Shown in pieces: positions 5,862-13,573 of a stretch of 13,600 nucleotides of DNA. The position numbers and the translations under genes are program-made. Location of the stretch: positions 1 to 13,600 of the forward strand of contig DLBF01000037.1 of the NCBI GenBank assembly GCA_002494215.1, read 5' to 3'. The DNA comes from Prevotellaceae bacterium UBA7028. GTDB lineage: Bacteria > Bacteroidota > Bacteroidia > Bacteroidales > Bacteroidaceae. The notes beneath the pieces are model-generated. The model saw nothing but the letters and a program-made list of their open reading frames with translations, ran no database searches and had not been told where the DNA came from. Numbering within the stretch: the first letter of the stretch is position 1; every line of letters starts with the position of its first letter.

Positions 5862-6779
5862 ATGCCATTAAGACTTCCAGATAAACTGCCTGCCATAGAC
5901 TTATTGAAAGATGAGAATATCTTTGTCTTGGCAGATTCAAGGGCTAATACACAGGATATTCGTCCGCTGAGGATTGTTATCCTGAATCTGATGCCCCTTA
6001 AGATAACAACAGAGACTGATTTGATTCGCATCCTTTCCAATAGCCCTCTTCAGCTGGAGATCCAGTTCATGAAAGTGAAGGCTCATACCAGCAAGAATAC
6101 ACCCATAGAGCATATGAAGGCGTTCTATCGTGACTTTGAGTTGATGCGCGACGAGAAGTTTGACGGTATGATTATTACAGGAGCTCCCGTCGAGCACCTC
6201 GAATATAAGGATGTGAACTACTGGGATGAGATTAGCGATATCTTCTCATGGGCCCGCACCCATGTCACCAGCACCATGTATATATGCTGGGCTGCTCAAG
6301 CAGGCCTGTTTTATCATTACGGAGTGCCCAAGCATCCGTTGCCAGAGAAGATGTTCGGTATCTTCCCCCAATATCCTTTGGACAAAAAACTTCCCATTTT
6401 CCGTGGGTGCGATGATGTCTTCTTTATGCCTCACAGCCGTCATACAGAACTTAGGCGAGAGGATATCTTAAAGGTGCCAGAACTCAGCCTTATTGCTGAG
6501 AGTCCTATGAGTGGGGTCTCTATGGTTATGGCACGCGAGGGTAGGGAAATCTTCATTACGGGACATTCTGAGTATTCGCCTTATACCTTGGATACAGAGT
6601 ACAAGCGTGACTTAGGAAAAGGACTTCCCATACAGATGCCCTACAACTATTATAGGGATAATGACCCCACGAAGGAACCGCTGGTGACATGGCGTGCCCA
6701 TGGCAACTTGCTGTTCCAGAACTGGCTGAACTATTATGTATATCAAGAGACGCCGTACGATATTAATGATATTCATTAA
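5862..6779 (+). CDS. metA: Homoserine O-acyltransferase (MetA), predicted acetyltransferase
   Basis: This 305-residue cytoplasmic enzyme acylates the hydroxyl of L-homoserine, the first committed step of methionine synthesis. It aligns almost without gaps to E. coli MetA (309 residues). The nucleophile is Cys142 in CWAAQAGLFYHYG, the catalytic pair is His235 and Glu237 in GHSEYSPYTLD, and Lys47 in NLMPLK is conserved. Residue 111 is glutamate (GAPVEHLEY). In characterised MetA proteins Glu111 goes with acetyl-CoA and Gly111 with succinyl-CoA, so this protein is predicted to be a homoserine O-acetyltransferase despite the usual 'succinyltransferase' label. The U32 gene follows after 10 bp, implying co-transcription. 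No met-type riboswitch is visible in the 65-bp upstream gap. Confidence 0.96.
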   Translation: MPLRLPDKLPAIDLLKDENIFVLADSRANTQDIRPLRIVILNLMPLKITTETDLIRILSNSPLQLEIQFMKVKAHTSKNTPIEHMKAFYRDFELMRDEKFDGMIITGAPVEHLEYKDVNYWDEISDIFSWARTHVTSTMYICWAAQAGLFYHYGVPKHPLPEKMFGIFPQYPLDKKLPIFRGCDDVFFMPHSRHTELRREDILKVPELSLIAESPMSGVSMVMAREGREIFITGHSEYSPYTLDTEYKRDLGKGLPIQMPYNYYRDNDPTKEPLVTWRAHGNLLFQNWLNYYVYQETPYDINDIH

Positions 6780-6793
6780 GCATTGAGCATTGA
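6780..6793 (+). repeat. Tandem GCATTGA duplication at U32 start
   Basis: Two exact copies of GCATTGA occupy 6780-6786 and 6787-6793, filling the gap between metA and the U32 gene. The TTG start codon (6790-6792) lies inside the second copy, and the first copy supplies an in-frame TGA (6784-6786) just upstream. Confidence 0.6.
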
Positions 6794-8607
6794 AAACTAT
6801 TGAGCTACTTTCTCCTGCACGTAATCTGGAATGCGGTATTGCTGCCGTAGACCATGGAGCCGACGCCGTTTACATAGGTGCCGCCAAATTCGGTGCTCGT
6901 GCTTTGGCGGGTAATAGCGTACAGGATATAGCCGAACTCTGCCAGTATGCCCATCAGTATGGCGTAAAAGTATATGTTACGGTTAATACAATCCTATATG
7001 ATACAGAGCTACAGGATACTCAGGACCTTATATGGGAACTTTATCGTGCAGGAGCCGATGCGTTGATTGTGCAGGATATGGCATTGCTGCAATTGGATTT
7101 GCCTCCTATTCCCCTGCATGCCAGCACGCAGATGGATAATCGTACTCCAGAAAAAGCACTCGCACTGAAGAAGTTAGGGTATGAGCAGATTGTACTGGCA
7201 CGCGAACTATCCATAAATGAGATTCGTGCCATACACCAGGCAGTACCTGATGTTCCCCTTGAGGCTTTCGTGCATGGAGCTCTTTGTGTTTCGTATAGCG
7301 GAAGATGCTATGCATCGGAATACTGCTTTGGAAGATCTGCCAATAGGGGAGAGTGTGCTCAGTTCTGCCGTCTGCCTTTCTCTCTGGAAGATAGCAATGG
7401 TGAGACCATTGTGGAGGAGAAGTTTCTTTTATCCTTGCGCGATATGAACCGCAGTCGTTATCTTGAGGAGATGATGGATGCAGGTGTAAGGAGTTTTAAG
7501 ATAGAGGGCAGGTTGAAAAATGCTTCATACGTTAAGAACATAACGGCGTATTATCGCCAACAGATAGACGCAATCCTGCGTCGGAGAACAGAATACCAAC
7601 GCTCATCCCAAGGTCGGGAGGAGTTCTTTTTTACGCCCGATCCAGCCCGTAGCTTCTCTCGAGGCTTCACAGATTACTTCCTGCATGGACGAACGGATGA
7701 TTTAGCTTCGCCTGATACACCCAAGAGTAGAGGACAGTTTGTGGGGCATGTTAAGGAGGTAAGGCGAGGTTGCATCATAGTTGCAGGAACTACTCCTTTC
7801 TGCAATGGAGATGGATTGTGTTTTCTTGATGCTCAGGGCAAGTTGCAGGGTTTTAGGGTAAATAGGGTAGAGGGTAATCATTTGTATCCTGCCGAGATGC
7901 GTGATGTTAAGAAAGGTGATACACTTTGGCGCAACTACGACCAGCAATGGGAGAAGTTGATGGCCAAAGATACGGCCGTAAGACGCATCCCTGTAATTCT
8001 TTCTTTGAGTGAGGTGGAGGATGGTTTTATGTTGAAAGCCACTTTGCCGAATGGAAAGGAGGCCTCTCAGCGATTTAAAGCTGAACATCAGTTGGCACGA
8101 ACCGATCAACAAGCGGGCATTACGGAATTGTTGAGTAAGCTGGGGGATACCATATTCTATGCTGAGAAGGTGGAGATTTCTTTCTCACAGCCGTGGTTTA
8201 TTCCCCGAAGTCTTCTTGCAGAATGGCGTCGTAGTGTTGTCGAGTTGCTCGTTGCGACTAGAGGTGAGCGGGTAAAGGAGTTTTCCGAGAAGTCTATATG
8301 CCCAGACTCTGAGGTTCCATCTTCCTGCTTCAACTTTAATATCAGTAATCGTCTGTCAAGTCAGTTTATTGCCAGCAAGGGTGGGGCAGAACGAATAAAT
8401 GCATTAGAGGTAACTGGAAAATTGAACGAAGGACAGGCGTTGATGACATGCCGCTTCTGTCTGCGTTACCAGATGGGATGGTGTCCACGTCAGCGTGGTG
8501 CTAAGAGTCCTTATCAGGAACCCTATTACCTGTGTTCAAGAGACGGAAGGAAGTTCCGTCTGGAATTTGATTGTAAAAACTGTGAAATGAAGGTGCTGCA
8601 TGCGTAG
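6790..8607 (+). CDS. U32 family protein, RlhA/TrhP-like (RNA hydroxylation candidate)
   Basis: This 605-residue protein opens with ELLSPARNLE and a TIM-barrel-like N-terminal half. The U32 signature is EAFVHGALCVSYSGRC (158-173). Cys166, Cys173, Cys189 and Cys193 have the spacing of the cluster-binding cysteines of U32 proteins that carry [4Fe-4S], so an iron-sulfur centre is likely. Family members were named peptidases, but the characterised ones act in tRNA or rRNA hydroxylation (TrhP, RlhA) or ubiquinone hydroxylation (UbiU/UbiV). The length is closest to RlhA. An extra C-terminal cysteine module has CxxC at 554-557 and 595-598 plus Cys565 and Cys582, resembling a metal-binding knuckle. 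The start is TTG at 6790: TGA lies two codons upstream and the first in-frame ATG (7078) would remove 96 conserved residues. The gene follows metA by 10 bp and overlaps the next gene by 8 bp. Confidence 0.9.
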   Translation: MKTIELLSPARNLECGIAAVDHGADAVYIGAAKFGARALAGNSVQDIAELCQYAHQYGVKVYVTVNTILYDTELQDTQDLIWELYRAGADALIVQDMALLQLDLPPIPLHASTQMDNRTPEKALALKKLGYEQIVLARELSINEIRAIHQAVPDVPLEAFVHGALCVSYSGRCYASEYCFGRSANRGECAQFCRLPFSLEDSNGETIVEEKFLLSLRDMNRSRYLEEMMDAGVRSFKIEGRLKNASYVKNITAYYRQQIDAILRRRTEYQRSSQGREEFFFTPDPARSFSRGFTDYFLHGRTDDLASPDTPKSRGQFVGHVKEVRRGCIIVAGTTPFCNGDGLCFLDAQGKLQGFRVNRVEGNHLYPAEMRDVKKGDTLWRNYDQQWEKLMAKDTAVRRIPVILSLSEVEDGFMLKATLPNGKEASQRFKAEHQLARTDQQAGITELLSKLGDTIFYAEKVEISFSQPWFIPRSLLAEWRRSVVELLVATRGERVKEFSEKSICPDSEVPSSCFNFNISNRLSSQFIASKGGAERINALEVTGKLNEGQALMTCRFCLRYQMGWCPRQRGAKSPYQEPYYLCSRDGRKFRLEFDCKNCEMKVLHA

Positions 8608-9526
8608 GTTGTTATTCTTTCTTCTGCCTCTGTTGCTACTCTCGGCTTGTTATTATCCGGCTGAGCAGTCCACACTTTATGCAGTGAATGATAACTTCCT
8701 TCTTGCTGTCGATTCAATTTCGTTACAGAAGCAGGAGCCCTTCCATAATATGCCTATTGATACTCTGTCGGACAGTATCGTACTGTATTGTAACGACCCA
8801 ATCGTAGTGGCGCAGATTATGGTGATACCCGAGGATTCGATAGATAGTGTTTGGGTGAAGGTGGCGCGTGATCAGTTCTCCCAGGGCTGGACGCATCAAA
8901 GCACGTTTCTGAACAGCGTGGTTCCAGATGACCCTATCTCAGAGTTCATATTCTTGTTTAGTCAGAGCCATCTGTGGTATTTCTTAGGAATGGCGTTTGC
9001 CGTGGGCGTTCTTGTGGTATGGAGGCAGGCAAAACGTTGGCATTTCTACATGATATTTGTTCGCGACATCAGTTCCTTCTATCCAACCTTGCTGACCCTG
9101 ACGCTTTCCAGCTCTGCTATTCTGTATGCCAGTATTCAGCGTCTGATACCAGATACGTGGGTGCTATATTACTATCATCCAACGCTTAACCCCTTCGATT
9201 TGCCTCTTATTCTGGGGCTGTTCGTTGCTAGTATCTGGCTGTTGGTGGTGCTTATTATTGCTACTATAGACGAGGTGTTCAGCCTGTTACCTATACCAGA
9301 GGCCTTACTGTATTTGTTCTCCCTCTTGGGAGTTTGTGTGGCTTGCTATTTGATATTCTCATTGGCTGCGCTTGGTTGGGTAGGCTATCTCTTGTATGTC
9401 GTCTTTGCTATTGCCTTTGTATGGAGGTATGCCAGATGCTTTCGAGCACATTGTGTATGTGGCAGATGTGGCGCCAAGATGCATGCCAAAGGACGATGTA
9501 CCCGATGTAAGACGATAAATGTTTAA
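8600..9526 (+). CDS. Lipid-anchored polytopic membrane protein with C-terminal zinc ribbon
   Basis: I do not recognise this 308-residue protein as a named family. It has a lipoprotein signal peptide (LLSAC, Cys17), then a soluble, acidic domain of about 95 residues (18-115). About five hydrophobic segments follow (roughly 117-137, 155-175, 200-223, 233-255 and 258-277), and the protein ends in a zinc-ribbon-like tail with CGRCG and CTRC pairs. If the lipid anchor faces the periplasm, five segments put the zinc ribbon in the cytoplasm. This fits the positive residues after the first and last segments (RQAKR, RYARCFR). Lipidation would have to occur at the inner membrane with retention there. 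The start overlaps the last 8 nt of the U32 gene, implying translational coupling. A sensory or scaffolding role is only a guess. Confidence 0.8.
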   Translation: MRRLLFFLLPLLLLSACYYPAEQSTLYAVNDNFLLAVDSISLQKQEPFHNMPIDTLSDSIVLYCNDPIVVAQIMVIPEDSIDSVWVKVARDQFSQGWTHQSTFLNSVVPDDPISEFIFLFSQSHLWYFLGMAFAVGVLVVWRQAKRWHFYMIFVRDISSFYPTLLTLTLSSSAILYASIQRLIPDTWVLYYYHPTLNPFDLPLILGLFVASIWLLVVLIIATIDEVFSLLPIPEALLYLFSLLGVCVACYLIFSLAALGWVGYLLYVVFAIAFVWRYARCFRAHCVCGRCGAKMHAKGRCTRCKTINV

Positions 9527-9530
9527 TTAT

Positions 9531-9570
9531 AATTCACAATTCACAATTCACAATTCACAATTCATAATTC
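9531..9570. repeat. Heptanucleotide tandem array (AATTCAC)n
   Basis: Four exact copies of AATTCAC (9531-9558) are followed by AATTCAT and a partial AATTC, ending at 9570. The array begins 4 bp after the stop codon of the zinc-ribbon protein. Such short A/T-rich arrays are prone to slipped-strand copy-number change. Confidence 0.9.
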
Positions 9571-9604
9571 GATAACCGATAACCAATAACCGATAACCGA
9601 TAAG
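9571..9604. repeat. Heptanucleotide tandem array (GATAACC)n
   Basis: It directly abuts the preceding array. The units are GATAACC, GATAACC, AATAACC, GATAACC and a partial GATAAG. The period is again 7 bp, but the unit is unrelated to AATTCAC. About 60 bp separate it from the GH76 start codon. No consensus promoter is visible between 9527 and 9665; a weak CTTCC/GGAAG hairpin (9607-9611 with 9620-9624) is the only other structure. Confidence 0.88.
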
Positions 9605-9665
9605 CCCTTCCCTCAGAAAGGAAGTTTCAATGCAAATAATTTATAAATCATAAACCATAATTAAA

Positions 9666-12600
9666 ATGTTTAACTATTCACGTAACCTAATTTCTTTGTT
9701 GCTGTTCCTTTGTTTTGGAACGATGACCTATGCTTTTGAAGGTGGTCAGGTGGTTCGACTTGTCAGAGACGGACATTCCCTGATGGTAGAGAACTCCTCG
9801 CTTGACGCAGCTAAGAACGCTGTGCTTTGGACGGAGACTAACACGCATTCCCAGCGTTGGATGCTTGTTGATACAGGCAGGGGAACTTTTTATCTGCAGA
9901 ATGTTTACTCGCAGCTTTATTTGGGAGGAGTGTCATCAGCTGTCAATAAAGCGGTGGTGGGACAGATTGCAAAAAGCAATGCAGCATCCAGAGGTACATG
10001 GGAATTAGTTCCTATAGAAGGTTCGGACGGCAAGTACAATCTTTTCATTGGAACGGCAAGAAAGTATGCCCTTTCTTCTGTGGCTGAGATTGCAGATGGT
10101 ACAGGCGTAACCCTTCTAACAGCATCTACTGCCGACCCTGCCTTGATAGAATGGACAGTTGAGGTGGACGAGAATGTTGAGCCTTATGGATTCTCGAAGA
10201 GCATGCGAGATGATATGATGGAAAAGTTCAAGGCTCGTCATTATAAGAAGCAAAGCTCGGGCTACAGTATAGACAATGGTGGTTGGTGGGGTGATGCCGA
10301 AATGTTCGAGACCATCTTGGATGCCTATGAGACAACGGGTAATCAGGAATATGCTACGATGTTCGAGAACTTATATACTAACTTCATATCCCGCAATAAA
10401 AATACCTGGTATCAAAGCGGCGTGAGTGGTTATAACGAGTATAACGATGATATTGCTTGGATGTGTATAGCCTGTGTTCGTGCTTATCTGCTAACAGGTA
10501 CCTCGAAATACCTTTCTACTGCCAAAACAAATTTCAATGGTATGTTTGCTCGTGCCGATTGCTACGGCAACGACCTGCTACAGTGGAAGCATAATTCTGG
10601 TACGGGTACTAATGCCTGTATCAACGGACCAGCTTCTGTCTGTGCCTGCTATTTGGCTATTGCTACAGCAGATATGTCATATTACGAGAAGGCAAAGAAA
10701 ACTTATCTGGCTAACCGTAACCGTTTGTATGAGTTCTCTAACGGGCAACCTACGGGTAAAGTATGGGATTCATATGATCAGGGAAAGCAAACATATAATT
10801 ACTGGGCATCGACCTATAATGAGGGAACCTGTCTGGGTGCTGCTGTTATGTTGTACGATTACTACAAAGACCCTATGTACAAGACGGATGCAGATGCAAT
10901 TATCAAATGGTCGGTGAAGGAACTGGCAGATAGTCATGGTATAATAAAAGTATGTCAGACGGTAAGGGGAGACTTGTGCGGTTTCAAGGGCATCCTTATG
11001 CGATACATACGTCGGTATGCCGAGGATATGAACCATCCTGAGTATTACGATTGGTTGGCGAAGAACGGATACCATGCATGGAACAATCGAAATTCAGGTG
11101 GTATTACCTCTTCTGCATGGCTGACAAAGTCAGAAGAAAACTATCAGCACCAAGAGGGGGACGAGTTAAAGACCTTTGAGTCCTTTGGAAACAGCACCTG
11201 TCTCTCTGCTGCCTTTAATGCCCACTTAGGTGTGGTAGAGCAACATAATGCTTATGAGCCAATACAGGTTGAGCACTTCAACTTCATAAAAGGTGCCAAT
11301 GTCCTGGATGAGGGTAACACAGATGATGGTACGGGTATGGTTTCCAATATGCGTAATACTAACAATGTGGGTTACAGAATGGTTGACTTCGGTAGTAAAT
11401 ATGCTACTCATGTTACGCTTAGAGCCAATATGTTGCGTTCGACTGCCAGACTTAATGTCTATATGGATGCACCAGATGCCAAGAATGGCAAATTGCTGTG
11501 TACATTCTCTGGTGCGGACAGTGATATAACAACAAATACATGGGGTACATACACCAGACCGTTGAACATTCCTGTTATAGGTTCTCATAATATATATCTT
11601 GTAGCTGCAGGAAGCGCTAATATAAATCTGGCGTCAGCTAACTGGTTTCAGTTCAGTTCAGAAACATCTGTATATGGTGATATGACCAACATCGAAGGAA
11701 AAGTTACTTCTTCGTTGGCTGTTACAGACGGTTCATTGCAAAGCCTCATTGATGATGATGTGCTGACAGGCTTCACCGGCTCAACTGATGCCTCTGAGGT
11801 GTATGTGCAGTATCAGTCTCCTGCACCTATCTTGTTGCAGGGCTATTCCCTTTGTGCTGGTTTAGAGGCTAACGACCCTGTGGCATGGACACTGAAGGCT
11901 TCGAACGATGGAGAGGAATGGACTATGCTTCATGAACAGACAGAAGCTGCCTTTGCTGCCCGTGCCCAGCAGATGCGCTTTAATGTCGAGGAATCTATAC
12001 CTTATATATATTATAGACTATGCTTTACCCTTCCAGAGGGAACGAATAAACTTTCTCTCTCAGAGTGGCAGTTGTTGGGACGCGGCATATCTGCGACAGA
12101 TATCACTGCTGATGGCGGAAGCATAACAGAGGGCCTGGAGGCACTCGTAGATCATCAGGGAGAGACTGCCACGACAGCTCCCTTTACGGCTGTTTATAAG
12201 TCGGTGGGTAACTATGCCGTCACTTCTTATGCTGTTACCAGCACTACAGGTAAGGCTCCTACGTCATGGACGTTGGAAGGCTCTGCGAATGGGTCAAGCT
12301 GGAAGACGATAGACCAACAGACGGATATTCAGTTCCCGTATTCTGCCAGCACTTATGTCTGCAGCCTGGATGCTGTGCCTACCTATCAATATTATCGATT
12401 GAAGGTGTCGGAGGAAGGTGCGGAAGTGGCTCAATGGCAACTGTATGGAAGTCTTGACTTTGGCACATTCTATGCAGATGTTACTTCCTTTGCCAAAGTA
12501 TTTACTGGTGCAGGAGATGATGCCAGTATACTTGTGGACAATATGGGAGAGACCTCTTCAACTGTTCAGGGTGACCTCATGCATTGGGATTTCGTTATGC

Positions 12601-13496
12601 CGGTACCTGTTAAGGTGGTTGGTTTCAGTATGACTTGTGCCGATGACCCTGCCCTTGATCCCTCTAACATCACTCTCTACGGCATTAGTGAGAATGGCGG
12701 TAAGACGCAGATTACAAATCGTACTGTTTCGTTTAGCGCAAGAGCAGGAAAGGTTACGGCAACACTTACTACTTCACAACTCTATAAGAGCTTCCAGTTG
12801 TATGTCAACCAAACTGCTTCAGGTGGAGATGTGGCTCGCCTGGCTGATTTTGAACTCTTTGGCACTGCTATAGCAGAGGCAGGCGAAGATGTTCTGCTCC
12901 TCCCTGCAAATGTAGAGGCTTCCGTCCAAGGCGTTTCATCTACGGAAGGCGTAGAGAAACTTTCCGATCAGGGAAGGACAACACGTTACCGCACCAACTT
13001 CACAGAGCCGGTTTCTGTTACATATACTTACGAGAATCCCATTTCCATACATTATTATGCTATTACTGCAGCCAAGGATGGAGCTGCAAACGACCCGAAA
13101 GAATGGAAACTTGAGGCCAGCAGTGACGGCACGAATTGGGAAATCATAGATGAACGTCAGGATCAGCTTTTCTCTAACCGTTATGCAACACAGGTTTACA
13201 AGGTTTCTGATGAGTTGGAGCCCGCTGCCTATAGTCAGTATCGCCTAACCGTAAGTGCAGTGAATGGCGGCACGCAGATGCATATAGGTGAATTCCAACT
13301 TGTGAACCTATATGGTTGGTATCTGGATGCAGAGAAAACGACCTATATTTCTGATATGGCAAAGCAGACTGTGATGCCAGATACACGAGTCTATAATTTG
13401 GCTGGTCAGATGGTTGGCACTTCTTTTGGTCAGGTATTTGACCGTCTTCCCAAGGGCATCTATGTTGTTGGAGGTAAAAAAATACAAAAAAAGTAA
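9666..13496 (+). CDS. Secreted multidomain GH76 enzyme, putative alpha-1,6-mannanase
   Basis: This 1276-residue exported protein has a signal peptide (cleavage likely after TYA, residue 23) and no lipobox. Residues 24-168 resemble a ricin-type beta-trefoil lectin. The GH76 catalytic domain spans about 172-525 and holds the paired aspartates Asp261-Asp262 in YNDDIAWM; GH76 enzymes are endo-alpha-1,6-mannanases or transglycosylases acting on fungal- or mycobacterial-type mannans. A CBM6-like domain follows (531-664, starting EPIQVEHFN). Then come four beta-sandwich modules of discoidin/F5-8C type (about 675-805, 808-929, 930-1066, 1072-1217). Three of these share a WxLxxSxxGxxW-like core and the third lacks its tryptophans. 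The last 45 residues, with VYNLAGQMVG and LPKGIYVVGGKKIQKK, resemble the C-terminal sorting tails of Bacteroidetes secreted proteins. No SusC/SusD pair is in view, so it appears to stand alone. No terminator is visible after the stop. Confidence 0.92.
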   Translation: MFNYSRNLISLLLFLCFGTMTYAFEGGQVVRLVRDGHSLMVENSSLDAAKNAVLWTETNTHSQRWMLVDTGRGTFYLQNVYSQLYLGGVSSAVNKAVVGQIAKSNAASRGTWELVPIEGSDGKYNLFIGTARKYALSSVAEIADGTGVTLLTASTADPALIEWTVEVDENVEPYGFSKSMRDDMMEKFKARHYKKQSSGYSIDNGGWWGDAEMFETILDAYETTGNQEYATMFENLYTNFISRNKNTWYQSGVSGYNEYNDDIAWMCIACVRAYLLTGTSKYLSTAKTNFNGMFARADCYGNDLLQWKHNSGTGTNACINGPASVCACYLAIATADMSYYEKAKKTYLANRNRLYEFSNGQPTGKVWDSYDQGKQTYNYWASTYNEGTCLGAAVMLYDYYKDPMYKTDADAIIKWSVKELADSHGIIKVCQTVRGDLCGFKGILMRYIRRYAEDMNHPEYYDWLAKNGYHAWNNRNSGGITSSAWLTKSEENYQHQEGDELKTFESFGNSTCLSAAFNAHLGVVEQHNAYEPIQVEHFNFIKGANVLDEGNTDDGTGMVSNMRNTNNVGYRMVDFGSKYATHVTLRANMLRSTARLNVYMDAPDAKNGKLLCTFSGADSDITTNTWGTYTRPLNIPVIGSHNIYLVAAGSANINLASANWFQFSSETSVYGDMTNIEGKVTSSLAVTDGSLQSLIDDDVLTGFTGSTDASEVYVQYQSPAPILLQGYSLCAGLEANDPVAWTLKASNDGEEWTMLHEQTEAAFAARAQQMRFNVEESIPYIYYRLCFTLPEGTNKLSLSEWQLLGRGISATDITADGGSITEGLEALVDHQGETATTAPFTAVYKSVGNYAVTSYAVTSTTGKAPTSWTLEGSANGSSWKTIDQQTDIQFPYSASTYVCSLDAVPTYQYYRLKVSEEGAEVAQWQLYGSLDFGTFYADVTSFAKVFTGAGDDASILVDNMGETSSTVQGDLMHWDFVMPVPVKVVGFSMTCADDPALDPSNITLYGISENGGKTQITNRTVSFSARAGKVTATLTTSQLYKSFQLYVNQTASGGDVARLADFELFGTAIAEAGEDVLLLPANVEASVQGVSSTEGVEKLSDQGRTTRYRTNFTEPVSVTYTYENPISIHYYAITAAKDGAANDPKEWKLEASSDGTNWEIIDERQDQLFSNRYATQVYKVSDELEPAAYSQYRLTVSAVNGGTQMHIGEFQLVNLYGWYLDAEKTTYISDMAKQTVMPDTRVYNLAGQMVGTSFGQVFDRLPKGIYVVGGKKIQKK

Positions 13497-13503
13497 CTTG
13501 TAA

Positions 13504-13535
13504 TTTGGTAGTTTCGCGGAAAGTCCGTACCTTTG
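13504..13535 (+). promoter_or_regulatory. Promoter of the downstream tRNA-Ser gene
   Basis: TTTG (13504-13507), a 20-nt spacer and TACCTTTG (13528-13535) match the Bacteroidetes consensus. The predicted leader of about 30 nt contains a CTCTC/GAGAG hairpin with an ACAT loop (13557-13570) just before the tRNA. The promoter begins only 8 bp after the GH76 stop codon. Confidence 0.8.
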
Positions 13536-13573
13536 CAGCGCTTTAAGACCAAAAGCCTCTCACATGAGAGTTC

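Noticed and set aside
5576..6040. A 154-codon minus-strand open frame spanning the M13-metA junction
   Set aside because: It is antisense to the end of one conserved gene and the start of another, and its translation looks like random reading of their complement.
7702..8112. A 136-codon minus-strand open frame inside the U32 gene
   Set aside because: It is a shadow of the coding frame, with no promoter or family resemblance.
9531..9604. CRISPR array
   Set aside because: The repeats are 7 bp with no spacers, so these are simple tandem repeats. No cas gene is present.
9605..9628. Terminator after the zinc-ribbon membrane protein gene
   Set aside because: The CTTCC/GGAAG stem has only five pairs and is followed by TTTCAATG, too weak to call an intrinsic terminator.
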